A stretch of 64,000 nucleotides of DNA from the NCBI GenBank assembly GCA_963767685.1, contig CAVYEZ010000018.1, positions 1,364,001 to 1,428,000 of the forward strand. The letters are read 5' to 3'. Shown here piece by piece: positions 50,689 to 59,850 of the stretch (position 1 is its first letter; each line of letters opens with the position of its first letter). The stretch is from Trebonia sp963767685 (GTDB taxonomy: Bacteria > Actinomycetota > Actinomycetes > Streptosporangiales > Streptosporangiaceae). The translations under genes were made by a program, and so were the position numbers. The notes below the pieces were generated by a model. The model had not been told where the DNA came from. It was given only the letters and a program-made list of their open reading frames with translations, and made no database searches.

Positions 50689-50747
50689 CTCCATCAAGGG
50701 GAGAGTCAAGCGGCGCGCAGGCCGGGTTGACTCTCCCCTCAATGGAG
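50689..50747. promoter_or_regulatory. mirrored MerR-type promoter pair
   Basis: A 21-bp element reading TTGACTCTCCCCT-nn-ATGGAG lies at 50727-50747 on the plus strand (toward the MFS gene). It also lies at 50689-50709 on the minus strand (toward merR), identical except for two central bases. TTGACT looks like a -35 box and the CTCCCC...GGAG dyad like a MerR site. Confidence 0.7.
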
Positions 50748-50796
50748 CCCGCAGGGTGGTTCACGAAGCACCCCGGACCCACCTCGGAGGCCCCTC

Positions 50797-52236
50797 GTGA
50801 ACGCTCCCGCACCACTCCTGACCCGTGCCGCGGGCCGCGCCCCGGCCAGCGCCCTGGCCAGCACCGCGCCGGTGCGCGCCACCATGCTGATCGCCGTGCT
50901 CGCGTTCGCCGGCACCGTTTTCGCGATGATGCAGTCGCTGGTCATCCCCGCCCTGCCGAAGATCCAGGCCAGCCTCGGCACCAGCGCGGACGGCGCGGCC
51001 TGGATCTCGACCGCGTACCTGCTGAGCGCCAGCATCCTTACCCCGGTCATCGGCCGGCTCGGCGAGGTGGCCGGCAAGCGCCGCATGCTGCTGGCCAGCC
51101 TGGCGGTCTTCGCGGCGGGCACGCTGGTGTGCGCGGTCGCGGGCAACCTGGCCGTGCTCGTCGCCGGGCGGGTGATCCAGGGCGCGGCAGGCGGCATCTA
51201 CCCGCTGGCGTTCGCCATCATCAGGGACCGCCTGCCCCGCGAGAAGGTGCCAGGGGGCATCGGCCTGGTGTCGTCGCTGCTCGGCATCGGCGGTGGCCTC
51301 GGCCTCGTGCTGCCTGGGCCGATCATGGCCCGGCTGTCCTACCAGTGGCTGTTCTGGCTGGCGCTCATCGTCATCGCCGCCGCGCTGGTGCTGGCCGCCC
51401 GCTACATCCCGGCCGACGGCCCCGCCGAAGCCGGGAACACGGTTCCGTGGCGCTCCTGCCTCCTGATGGCGGCCGGCCTGGCGGCGGTGCTGATGGCCGT
51501 GAGCGAGTCGGCCACCTGGCACTGGGCGAGCGTCAAGACGCTGGGCCTGCTGGCCCTGGGCGCGGCGGCCCTGCTGGCCTGGGGCCGCGCGGAGGCCCGG
51601 AGCAAGAGCCCCCTGGTCGACATGAGCCTGATGCGGCTGCGCGGTGTGTGGCCGGCGAACGCCGCGGCGACGCTGATCGGCCTGGGCATGTACGCCTCGT
51701 TCCTGATCATCCCTGAGCTCGTGCAGGCGCCCGCGCGGCTCGGCTACGGCTTCGGCGCGTCGGTGACCGGGGCCGGGCTGTTCATGCTCCCGACCGCTGC
51801 CGCGCAGCTGCTCCTCGGCCCGGCGTCCGGCGCGCTCAACCGCAGGCTGAGCCCGCGGGCGCAGCTCATCGCGGGCCAGCTGGCCTGCGCGGCGGGCTTT
51901 GCCGGGCTTGCCCTCTGGCACGCGGCCCCGTGGCAGGTCTACGCGGCCACCTCGGTCCTCGGCGCCGGGTTCTGGCTGTGCCTGGTGGCCCTGCCGAACC
52001 AGGTCGTCGCCGCGGTGCCCGCGGCCCGCACCGGGTCCGCCACGGCGGTGAACACCGTGGTCCGCAACGCCGGGGGCGCCATCGGCGCCCAGCTGGCGGC
52101 CGCGATCATCGTGTCTTCCGCCCAGGCAGGCACCGGCGCCCCGGCCGCTTCCGGTTACGTCGGCGCGCTGATCCTGTGCGCGGCGGCCACCGGGGTCGGC
52201 GCCCTCGTGGCCTCCGCCGCCCCGCGCGGGCGCTGA
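50797..52236 (+). CDS. MFS efflux transporter (DHA2-like)
   Basis: A 479-residue transporter with ~14 membrane segments: motif region AFAGTVFAMMQSLVIPALPKIQASLGTSADGAAW, the GRLGEVAGKRRMLL loop (motif A) and VIQGAAGGIYPLAFAIIRDRLP. GGAGG precedes the GTG. Divergent from the MerR regulator, which probably senses the exported compound. Followed by a hairpin terminator. Confidence 0.9.
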   Translation: MNAPAPLLTRAAGRAPASALASTAPVRATMLIAVLAFAGTVFAMMQSLVIPALPKIQASLGTSADGAAWISTAYLLSASILTPVIGRLGEVAGKRRMLLASLAVFAAGTLVCAVAGNLAVLVAGRVIQGAAGGIYPLAFAIIRDRLPREKVPGGIGLVSSLLGIGGGLGLVLPGPIMARLSYQWLFWLALIVIAAALVLAARYIPADGPAEAGNTVPWRSCLLMAAGLAAVLMAVSESATWHWASVKTLGLLALGAAALLAWGRAEARSKSPLVDMSLMRLRGVWPANAAATLIGLGMYASFLIIPELVQAPARLGYGFGASVTGAGLFMLPTAAAQLLLGPASGALNRRLSPRAQLIAGQLACAAGFAGLALWHAAPWQVYAATSVLGAGFWLCLVALPNQVVAAVPAARTGSATAVNTVVRNAGGAIGAQLAAAIIVSSAQAGTGAPAASGYVGALILCAAATGVGALVASAAPRGR

Positions 52237-52256
52237 ACCGCGCCAGCCGCGCCGAT

Positions 52257-52296
52257 CGTGGATCGCCGACCGCCAGCGGGTGGTCAGCGATCCACG
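52257..52296. terminator. bidirectional terminator between MFS and DUF885 genes
   Basis: CGTGGATCGCCGACC pairs with GGTCAGCGATCCACG (one G-T) across 10 nt, followed by GTCTTTCT. It serves both convergent genes. Confidence 0.8.
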
Positions 52297-52309
52297 GTCT
52301 TTCTCAGGC

Positions 52310-53842
52310 CTAGCCGCGCTCGATCGCGGTGCCGATCAGCCCGAGCGGCGGGGAGCCGAGGTCCGTCAGGGCCGTGTGGAAGCGCTTGAGCGTGAAGCCG
52401 GCGCCCCAGGCAGCGCGGGCGCGGTCGCGCAGCGCCATGATCTCCAGCTTGCCCCAGGTATACCGGCCGTACGTCGGGTCGAACGTCGCCCGCCGCGCCT
52501 CGGCCGCCGCCGCCGATCCCGCCAGGTGGGTGTCCTCCGTGAACCGGGCGATCGCGTCCTCGACCGTCCAGTCGGCCGTGTGCACGCCGAGCGCGCACGC
52601 CAGCCGGGTCACCCGGACGAGGGCCTCAAGCCAGACACCGACCGCGAAGCGGGGGTCGTCGCCGAGGAACCCCTCCTCGACGCACAGCTCCTCGGCGTAG
52701 TGCGCCCAGCCCTCGACGAAGGCGTTCGAGAACAGCGTCCGCCGCACGTCGCCGCGCGCCCGGCGCAGCGCCTGGTGGTGGGAGAAGTGCCCGGGCGCGA
52801 CCTCGTGCACCGTGATGACCGGCAGCGTGCTCGCGCTGAACACCTCGAGCCAGGCCTCGACCTCCTCCGCCGGCCAGGCCTCGTCCGGCGGGGTGATCCA
52901 GTACCAGGACGGCGCCTCGGGCTCGGCGGGCGCGTTGGTCGAGATCATCGCCATGGCCCAGCGCCGCGACTCCGGTGCCTCGCCGACGAGGCACACGCCG
53001 TCGTTCACCGGCATCAGGTCGCGTTCCCGGGTGAACGAGATCGCCCGCTCGGTCCAGTACCTCGCCGACGAGATCACGCCCGCCCGGTCCGGGTGGTCCC
53101 TCACCAGCTCCCTGGCCACGTCCATGGCCGGGCGCTTGGGGTCGATCAGCGCGGCCGACTCCTCCAGCCGGGCGCGGAGCCGGTCCCGCTCGGCGTCGGC
53201 CCGGCCGGCGAGCTGGCCGAGGTCGACCTCCGTCGCTTCCGCGGTGCCGAGCAGCCCGGCGAGCGCGGCCGGGCCGAGCGCGGCGTTCGGCGGCCCGTTG
53301 AGCGCGGCCCGTTCCACGTGGGTGACCAGCCGCCGGTGGGCGGCGAGGGCCGCGTCCCGCGCCTGCGGGTCCGCGTCCGCGGGGATGCCTGCCGCCAGCC
53401 CCCGGACGGCGCCGAGCAGCGAGGCCGCGACGGGCGACGGCACCGAGTCGAGCACTCCGACGGCCGCGTCGATCACCGCGGGCCAGGCGGCCAGGTGCGC
53501 GGCGCGGGCCGCGTGCCGCTCCGCCGCCGGCGCGTAGTCCTTGTCGTAGCAGGCGAGGTCGAGCTCGCCCAGGTGGTAGATCGGGTTGCGCCGGTGCAGC
53601 TCCAGGTCGGCGTAGACCACCCGCTGCAGCTCTTCGAACGCCCGCAGGTGGGCCTCGTCATGCGCGTCGTCGACGGGAGGACGATGCTCCCGGGCCGCGG
53701 CGAGCCGCGCGAGCCCGGCCGCCACGCCGTCCTGCGACAGGTCTTGCGGAACGCCGTCGTACTCGTGCCGCCCGCCGTACTCCCTAGCCTCCGCGACGTC
53801 GAGGTCGCAGACCGCCCGAACCCGAGGCTCCAGGTCATCCAT
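52310..53842 (-). CDS. DUF885 metallopeptidase-like protein
   Basis: A 510-residue protein of the DUF885 family, related to M32/M3-like zinc peptidases. A HEVAPGHFSHHQALRR segment (H-E-x-x-x-G-H zinc motif) is followed by VEGWAHYAEELC with a third candidate ligand (Glu). The long N-terminal helical region (ALERAAR-type) is normal for the family. ATG at 53842 is preferred over an upstream start. Its 5' end overlaps the stop of a kinase remnant by 8 bp. Confidence 0.87.
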   Translation of the reverse strand: MDDLEPRVRAVCDLDVAEAREYGGRHEYDGVPQDLSQDGVAAGLARLAAAREHRPPVDDAHDEAHLRAFEELQRVVYADLELHRRNPIYHLGELDLACYDKDYAPAAERHAARAAHLAAWPAVIDAAVGVLDSVPSPVAASLLGAVRGLAAGIPADADPQARDAALAAHRRLVTHVERAALNGPPNAALGPAALAGLLGTAEATEVDLGQLAGRADAERDRLRARLEESAALIDPKRPAMDVARELVRDHPDRAGVISSARYWTERAISFTRERDLMPVNDGVCLVGEAPESRRWAMAMISTNAPAEPEAPSWYWITPPDEAWPAEEVEAWLEVFSASTLPVITVHEVAPGHFSHHQALRRARGDVRRTLFSNAFVEGWAHYAEELCVEEGFLGDDPRFAVGVWLEALVRVTRLACALGVHTADWTVEDAIARFTEDTHLAGSAAAAEARRATFDPTYGRYTWGKLEIMALRDRARAAWGAGFTLKRFHTALTDLGSPPLGLIGTAIERG

Positions 53843-54122
53843 GCGAACAAACGCTACCGTGTCCCCGCTCCGGTCCGCCGGGCCCACGGTAATGCTGCAG
53901 CCGCGCCGCGATCCGTGCTTCGCGCTGGAGCCTTACGGCGAGCTGCGGATCCGCGATCCGGTCCCGCATCACCTTCACCGCCACAGGCCGGTCAAGCTGC
54001 CGGTCGGTGCCTCGCCAGACCGTGCCCATACCGCCGCCAAGCAGCTCCTCCAGGACATATCGCCCGGCGAACTCGGTCCCAGCCTGCACCTGGGGACCCC
54101 CGGCGCCCGGACGGTGGGTCAT
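53835..54122 (-). pseudogene. Ser/Thr protein kinase N-lobe remnant
   Basis: A 95-residue frame starting at the sulfatase stop (ATGA-type overlap). It matches the start of Pkn-type kinases: FAGRYVLEELLGGGMGTVWRGTDRQLDRPVAVKVM (Gly loop and Lys of VAVK) and LQREARIAARLQH (helix C Glu). After LQH the frame runs into the next gene with YRGPGG and no C-lobe. A kinase needs ~260 residues, so this cannot be active. A deletion removing the catalytic lobe is likely. Confidence 0.8.
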
Positions 54123-56470
54123 TGCTCGGCCATGGCCATGCGCATCTCGGCCTCGGTGTCGGTGATCAGGTCGCCGGACAGGTCGACGGTGACGGTGTGC
54201 AGGGTGCCGGTGAACGGGAACGGGGCCGGGTAATCGGCCGTGACCGCCGTGCCCGGGTTGGCGCCGCAAGTCAGTCCGCCGGGGTGGATTGCGACAGGGG
54301 TCGTGACCGGGAACTCGGTTTGGGCGATGAGCTGCTGGTCGACGTAGAGCTGCGCCCTGCCGGGAGAGCCCTGGCCCTGGCCGAAGTCCGGCTTGCCGGT
54401 GGGCTCGAACTCGAAACGCAGCTGATGCCGGCCGGCGGGAAGCGGATCCGGCGCGCCCACCTGGTAGGTCGCCCGGCCGACGTAGTTGTGCGCGTAGCAG
54501 AGCCTGCCGTCCTTGACGTAGAACGACCAGCCGCCCGCGTTGCTGCCCTGGCAGAGCAGCACCCCTTCGGCCCCGCCGGGCGGGATTTCGGTGTCGGCGG
54601 TGATGGCGTGCGGCCGGTTCAGGACCCGGGGCCCGACCCAGTACGGCAGCGTCTGGGTGCCGGGCCGGTAGACGTACGTGGTTCGCGGCTCGGCGACCTG
54701 GGGGCGCTCGGTCATCAGCCGCTCCGCCGCGGTGCCGTCGACAGGGAACACGTTGTACTTGCCGGCTTCGGTGTACCACATGGCGATCAGCTCGATGAGC
54801 TTGTCCCGGTGCTCGCCGGCCAGGTTATGGTTCTCCGCCGGGTCGGCGGCGACGTGGTACAGCTCCCAGTGGTTGGCGTCGAGATCGGTCAGCGTCGCTG
54901 CGGTGATCGCGGCGCCGAACGGCACTGCGGCCTCGGCGAACGAGGGTCCCGGCCAGGGGCAGACCGCCCGCCAGCCGTCATGGTCGATGGCGCGGTGCCC
55001 GAACATCTCGAAGTACTGGGTGCGGTGCCGGGTCGGGGCGTCCGGGTCGTTGAATGTGTGCGCGAAGCTGACGCCGTGGAGCGGCGACTGGGTTACGCCC
55101 CGGACGGTGGCGGGCGGGTCGAGGCCGAGCGCGTCCAGGACGGTGGGCACCATGTCGATGATGTGCGCGTACTGGGTGCGGATCTCCCCGTGCGCCCGGA
55201 TGCCGGCCGGCCAGTGCACCAGGAACGGGTCAGAGGTGCCGCCCCGGTAGGTTTCCCGCTTCCACCGGCGGAACGGGGTGTTCCCGGCCCACGTCCACCC
55301 CCACGGGTAGTGGCCGAAGGTGGCCGGGCCGCCCAGGTCGCCGATCTTCGCCAGGCTTTCCTCCAGCGGCTCGGGGGCGTTGTTGAAGAACTGCAGCTCG
55401 TTGGTGGTCCCGCCGGGACCGCCTTCCGGGCTGGCGCCGTTGTCGGAGACCACCATGATCAGCGTGCTGTCGAGCTCGCCGGTCTCCTCCAGGAAGTCCA
55501 GCAGGCGGCCGATGTGATGGTCGGTGTGGGTCAGGAACCCGGCGTACACCTCCATCATCCGCGCCGCCAGCCGGCGCGCGTCCGCGGGCAGCGAGTCCCA
55601 GTCCGGGACATCCGGGTCGTGGCGGGACAGTTCCGCGTCCGCGGGCATGACGCCCAGTTCCCTCTGCCGGGCGAAGACGCGGTCCCGGTAGGCATCCCAG
55701 CCGTCATCGAACTGCCCGGCGTACCGGTCGGCCCATTCCCTCGGGACATGATGCGGGGCATGCGTGGCGCCGAAGCACAGGTCCATGAAGAACGGCTTGT
55801 GCGGGGCGACCTGCTTGGCATCGGCGATGAAACCGATCGCCTTGTCCACCAGGTCCTCGCTCAGGTGATAACCCTGCTCCGGGGTACGCGGCGGCTCCAC
55901 CTGATGGTTGTCGTAGACCAGGTCCGGATGCCACTGGCTGGTGTCACCGCCGAGGAACCCGTAAAACCGCTCGAAGCCCCGCCCCAGCGGCCAGCGGTCG
56001 AACGGCCCCGCCGCCGACTCGAACTCCGACGGCAGCAGGTGGTACTTGCCGACCATGTACGTGCTGTACCCGTGCGGCAGTAGCATCTCGGGCAAGAACC
56101 CGTTCTCGAACGGAATCCGCCCGTTGTACCCCGGGTAGCCGGTCGCGATCTCGTTGATCGCCGCGGTGGCGTTGGCGTGATGGTTGCGGCCGGTGATGAT
56201 GCACGACCGCGACGGCGAGCACAGCGCCGTCGTGTGCATGTTCGTGTACAGCAGGCCGCCCGCGGCCAGCCGGTCAAGGTTCGGCGTCGCGACCGGGCTG
56301 CCGTAGCAGCCGAGTTGCCCGTACCCGGTGTCATCGAACACGATGAACAGCACGTTCTGCGACCCGGGCTGCGCCCGCAACGGCCGCGGCCACGCCGGGC
56401 TCGACTCATCCGTCGTCCGGCCGGCCACACCCGCGAATCCCGTCCCCGCTTCGTATTCCTCTACCGGCAT
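54119..56470 (-). CDS. formylglycine-dependent sulfatase
   Basis: A 783-residue arylsulfatase-type enzyme. The formylglycine motif is C84-S-P-S-R in TTALCSPSRSCIITGR. Metal ligands are visible: D46-D47 (FIVFDDTGYGQLG) and the D-N pair VVSDNGASPEGG. The His/Lys residues YMVGKYHL and THAPHHVP lie in the core. The C-terminal ~170 residues form a beta-sandwich-like part (GGWSFYVKDGRLCYAHNYVG) absent from short sulfatases. GGAGGG precedes the ATG. It needs a formylglycine-generating enzyme, not seen in the window. Confidence 0.93.
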   Translation of the reverse strand: MPVEEYEAGTGFAGVAGRTTDESSPAWPRPLRAQPGSQNVLFIVFDDTGYGQLGCYGSPVATPNLDRLAAGGLLYTNMHTTALCSPSRSCIITGRNHHANATAAINEIATGYPGYNGRIPFENGFLPEMLLPHGYSTYMVGKYHLLPSEFESAAGPFDRWPLGRGFERFYGFLGGDTSQWHPDLVYDNHQVEPPRTPEQGYHLSEDLVDKAIGFIADAKQVAPHKPFFMDLCFGATHAPHHVPREWADRYAGQFDDGWDAYRDRVFARQRELGVMPADAELSRHDPDVPDWDSLPADARRLAARMMEVYAGFLTHTDHHIGRLLDFLEETGELDSTLIMVVSDNGASPEGGPGGTTNELQFFNNAPEPLEESLAKIGDLGGPATFGHYPWGWTWAGNTPFRRWKRETYRGGTSDPFLVHWPAGIRAHGEIRTQYAHIIDMVPTVLDALGLDPPATVRGVTQSPLHGVSFAHTFNDPDAPTRHRTQYFEMFGHRAIDHDGWRAVCPWPGPSFAEAAVPFGAAITAATLTDLDANHWELYHVAADPAENHNLAGEHRDKLIELIAMWYTEAGKYNVFPVDGTAAERLMTERPQVAEPRTTYVYRPGTQTLPYWVGPRVLNRPHAITADTEIPPGGAEGVLLCQGSNAGGWSFYVKDGRLCYAHNYVGRATYQVGAPDPLPAGRHQLRFEFEPTGKPDFGQGQGSPGRAQLYVDQQLIAQTEFPVTTPVAIHPGGLTCGANPGTAVTADYPAPFPFTGTLHTVTVDLSGDLITDTEAEMRMAMAEQ

Positions 56471-56815
56471 CGTCCAGCCCCCTCCGTCCGCCCGGCACCC
56501 GCCTCAGAATGCCCACGCCAGTAAAGCCCGCAGCCAATGCCGTGCCCTCATCCCCGGCGGGTGATTTCTGCAGCCAGCACCGCAAGGCCACAACCAGCAC
56601 GGAGCCCCGGGGCTGGAAAGGTGGGAAACAACGGGCCTGCCCAGGCATATACCGGGAAAATGACAGCCTCTCTGCGCGGTCCGTAGCCATCACTCACGAG
56701 ATGCCGGCTCCGTCGCCCCTCCTCCCGGACACAGCGAGAGGCGCGCAGCGTTGGCCTTGCCGGGGGACGTGCTGTTGGATGGTGGGGGCAAACTGGGCAC
56801 GGAGGAGTAGCGCGG
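56471..56815. other. 345-bp divergent intergenic region
   Basis: Lies between the sulfatase and the gamma-glutamyltransferase genes. No gene, palindrome or hairpin that stands out was seen. It must hold the two divergent promoters. Confidence 0.4.
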
Positions 56816-58660
56816 ATGGCGGAAATCCCTGAGTTCACGACGCGGCCGGAGCTCGCCGGGACCTTCGGGATGGTGGCGTCCACGCACTGGCTGGCCTCGG
56901 CGGCGGGCATGGCCGTGCTCGAGAAGGGCGGCAACGCGTTCGACGCCGCGGTGGCCGCCGGGTTTACCCTCCAGGTCGTCGAGCCGCACCTCAACGGTCC
57001 CGGCGGCGAGGTGCCGGTCATCGGTCACGACGCGCGGCGCGGGGAGACGTTCGTGGTCTGCGGGCAGGGGACCGCCCCGGCCGCCGCGACCGTCGAGGCC
57101 TACGCCGGCCTGGGCCTCGACCTGGTCCCCGGCAGCGGCCTGCTCGCCGCCACCGTGCCCGGCGCGTTCGGCGGCTGGCTGCTGCTGTTGCGGGAGTACG
57201 GCACGCTCAGGCTCCGCGACGTGCTCGGCTACGCGATCGGCTATGCGCAGTCCGGCTACCCGCTCGTGCCCGCGATCAGCTGGTCGGTCGCCAGCGTCGC
57301 GGACCTGTTCCGCGAGCACTGGCACTCCTCGGCCGAGGTTTACCTGGCGGACGGCGGCGTGCCCGCGCCGGGCTCGCTGTTCGCGAACCGCGCGCTCGCC
57401 GCCACCTACCAGCGAATCCTCGCCGAGGCGGAAGCGGCGAGCGGCGACCGCGACGCCCAGCTCGAGGCCGCCCGCGCGGCCTGGTACGACGGCTTCGTCG
57501 CCGACGAAATCGCCAAGTTCGCCATGACCGCGGTCATGGACGTGACCGGGGAACGCCACCGCGGCCTGCTCACCGGCCACGACCTGGCCACCTGGCACGC
57601 CCGCCTGGAAGCGCCGGCCACCTATGAGTACAACGGCCTGACCGTATGCAAGACCGGCCCCTGGGGCCAGGGGCCGGTCTTCCTGCAGCAGCTCGCGCTG
57701 CTCAACGGCTACGACCTGGCGGCCATGGAGCCGGGCAGCGCCGAGTACATCCACCTCGTCACCGAGGCGGGCAAGCTCGCCTTCGCCGACCGGGAAGCGT
57801 GGTACGGCGACCCCGAATTCACCGACGTGCCGCTCGACGACCTGCTGTCCGCCGCCTACAACGACGAGCGGCGCAAGCTCATCGGCGACACCGCGAGCAT
57901 GGAGCTGCGACCGGGCCGCCCCGGCGGACGGGAACCTGAGCTGCCGGGATTCGCCACGCACGCGTTCGGAGTGACGGATTTTGACCCCGCGGAGCGCGTC
58001 CGGCGGGGGAGCGGGGACCCGGGGATCGACCCCGCCACCGGCGAGCCCCTCGGCCGGTCTGCCCACGCGCAGGCCAGGCGGGGCGACACCTGCCACCTCG
58101 ACGTGGCCGACCGGTGGGGGAACGTGGTCACCGCGACGCCCAGCGGCGGCTGGCTGCAGTCCTCGCCGGTGATCCCGTCGCTGGGGTTCTGCCTGGGGAC
58201 CAGGGGGCAGATGTTCACCCTGACCCCCGGGCTTCCGGCCACGATCGCGCCGGGCAAGCGGCCACGCACCACGCTGACCCCGACGCTCGCGCTGCGCGAC
58301 GGCGAGCCGTACCTGGCGTTCGGCACCCCCGGCGGCGACCAGCAGGACCAGTGGACGCTGGCGTTCTTCCTTAACCACGTCAACTTCGGGATGAACCTGC
58401 AGCAGGCGATCGACTTCCCGGCGTTCCATTCCGCCCACATGCCGTCCTCGTTTTACCCGCGCCACGCCCAGCCGGGCCGGCTCGACGTGGAGTCGCGGGC
58501 CGGCGACGAGGCGGTGGACGAACTGCGCCGTCGCGGCCACGGCGTGCACGTCCAGCCGCCCTGGTCGCTCGGCCGGATCAGCGCGGTGGCCCGCCGCGGC
58601 GGCCTGCTGCACGCCGCCGCCAACCCTCGCGGCATGCAGGGCTACGCCATCGGCCGCTGA
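56816..58660 (+). CDS. gamma-glutamyltransferase family protein
   Basis: A 614-residue Ntn-hydrolase: GGNAFDAAVAAGFTLQVVEPHLNGPGGEV near the N terminus, GPWGQGPVFLQQLALL, and the autoprocessing site before Thr425 in GDTCHLDVADRWGNVVTATPSGG. Thr425 would be the new N terminus and nucleophile of the small subunit. No clear signal peptide is seen, unlike the secreted GGTs, so this is likely the cytoplasmic oxoprolinase-like or acylase-like branch. GGAGGAG precedes the ATG. Confidence 0.9.
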   Translation: MAEIPEFTTRPELAGTFGMVASTHWLASAAGMAVLEKGGNAFDAAVAAGFTLQVVEPHLNGPGGEVPVIGHDARRGETFVVCGQGTAPAAATVEAYAGLGLDLVPGSGLLAATVPGAFGGWLLLLREYGTLRLRDVLGYAIGYAQSGYPLVPAISWSVASVADLFREHWHSSAEVYLADGGVPAPGSLFANRALAATYQRILAEAEAASGDRDAQLEAARAAWYDGFVADEIAKFAMTAVMDVTGERHRGLLTGHDLATWHARLEAPATYEYNGLTVCKTGPWGQGPVFLQQLALLNGYDLAAMEPGSAEYIHLVTEAGKLAFADREAWYGDPEFTDVPLDDLLSAAYNDERRKLIGDTASMELRPGRPGGREPELPGFATHAFGVTDFDPAERVRRGSGDPGIDPATGEPLGRSAHAQARRGDTCHLDVADRWGNVVTATPSGGWLQSSPVIPSLGFCLGTRGQMFTLTPGLPATIAPGKRPRTTLTPTLALRDGEPYLAFGTPGGDQQDQWTLAFFLNHVNFGMNLQQAIDFPAFHSAHMPSSFYPRHAQPGRLDVESRAGDEAVDELRRRGHGVHVQPPWSLGRISAVARRGGLLHAAANPRGMQGYAIGR

Positions 58661-58738
58661 TCCGTTTCCGTGATGCGGCCGGCGTTTCTGCCGGAATCGA
58701 CGCGCGGTAACCGGCGTGGTTTGCCGTTCATGAATGTG

Positions 58739-58756
58739 CCATGACGTTTGTCATGG
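58739..58756. promoter_or_regulatory. inverted repeat upstream of the DrrAB-like genes
   Basis: CCATGAC-GTTT-GTCATGG is a perfect 7-bp inverted repeat ~130 bp before the ATPase start, preceded by the palindrome TTCATGAA at 58728-58735. A regulator site is possible. Confidence 0.45.
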
Positions 58757-58882
58757 GCGAAGCCTGAGCGAGTGCACTACCCCAGACGGCCGCCGGCTGG
58801 TGATATTGCGTTAGTCGGCGAAATGCGGACGAAATCACCATGAGTACGCCCACAGAGCCACCCCCTGCTAGGGAGCAGCGAA

Positions 58883-59818
58883 ATGAGCCACAGCGGAACG
58901 GGACCGATCGTCTCGTTCGACAACGTCAGCAAGCACTACGGCAGCCTGAAGGCGGTCGACGGGCTGAGCCTCGAGCTCCGCGGCGGCGAGACCGTCGCCC
59001 TCCTCGGGCCCAACGGCGCGGGCAAGTCAACATCACTCGACATGCTCCTCGCGCTGCGCAAGCCCACCGGCGGCACGATCCGGATGTTCGGCGAGGACCC
59101 GTACCACGCGGTCAAGTCCGGGCGGGTCGGGGCCATGCTCCAGTCGGGCGGGCTCATGCCCGAGGTGACCGTCCGCGAGCTGGTCACGCTGGTCGCGGGC
59201 CTGCACCCGCGGCCGGTACCGGTCAACACGACGCTGCGCGCCGCCGGCATTGAGTCCGTCGCCGACCAGCGGGTGGACCGGCTGTCCGGCGGCCAGACGC
59301 AGCGGGTGCGGTTCGCGCTCGCGATCGCCGGCGAGTGCGACCTGATCGTGCTCGACGAGCCGACGACCGCGATGGACGTGGAGACCAGGCGGCGGTTCTG
59401 GGCGACGATGAAGGAAGAGGTCGCCGAGGGCAAGACGCTGCTGTTCGCCACCCACTACCTGGAAGAGGCGGACCAGGCGGCCGACCGCATCCTGGTGATC
59501 AACCGGGGCCGGCTGCTCGCCGACGGAACCCCGGAGGACATCAAGAAGCGGGCGGGCGCCAAGCGGATGTCGTTCCGCCTCCCCGGCGCGCCCGAGGCAT
59601 TCCTGCTCGGCCTGCCCGGCGTGGTCAGCCTGGAGACCAGGCACGACCTGGTGCACATCCAGACCGACGACTCGGACCGCACGCTGTACGGGCTGATTGA
59701 CGCCGGCTACCGGCCAAGCGAGATCGAGGTCGGCAGCCTGGGCCTCGAGCAGGCGTTCCTCGCCATCACCGCGGAAGACGACCGGGCCAACGGCACCGCG
59801 TCGGTCCCCGCCACGTAA
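58883..59818 (+). CDS. DrrA-like ABC exporter ATPase
   Basis: A 311-residue ATPase: Walker A GPNGAGKST, Q-loop MLQSGGLMPEVTVREL, signature LSGGQTQRVRFALAIA, Walker B LIVLDEPTTAMDV, H-loop FATHYLEEADQAADR and a C-terminal ACT-like regulatory part (~230-310). This pattern (MDV, YLEEAD) is typical of drug/antibiotic exporters of the DrrA type. GGGAGCAG precedes the ATG. It pairs with the permease 32 bp downstream. Confidence 0.93.
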   Translation: MSHSGTGPIVSFDNVSKHYGSLKAVDGLSLELRGGETVALLGPNGAGKSTSLDMLLALRKPTGGTIRMFGEDPYHAVKSGRVGAMLQSGGLMPEVTVRELVTLVAGLHPRPVPVNTTLRAAGIESVADQRVDRLSGGQTQRVRFALAIAGECDLIVLDEPTTAMDVETRRRFWATMKEEVAEGKTLLFATHYLEEADQAADRILVINRGRLLADGTPEDIKKRAGAKRMSFRLPGAPEAFLLGLPGVVSLETRHDLVHIQTDDSDRTLYGLIDAGYRPSEIEVGSLGLEQAFLAITAEDDRANGTASVPAT

Positions 59819-59850
59819 GCGCACCTTTTCATCCAGGGAGACGAGAAACA

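Noticed and set aside
49674..51716. 680-codon plus-strand frame over MerR and MFS genes
   Set aside because: No homology-like stretches. It crosses a divergent promoter region and two well-supported genes.
52280..56083. 1,267-codon open frame on the plus strand
   Set aside because: It is antisense to the DUF885, kinase-remnant and sulfatase genes. Its composition (Arg/Gly/Pro/Val-rich, no domains) is that of a GC-rich shadow frame.
56690..58612. 640-codon minus-strand frame opposite the gamma-glutamyltransferase
   Set aside because: Shadow frame; the plus-strand gene has clear catalytic motifs and a strong ribosome site.
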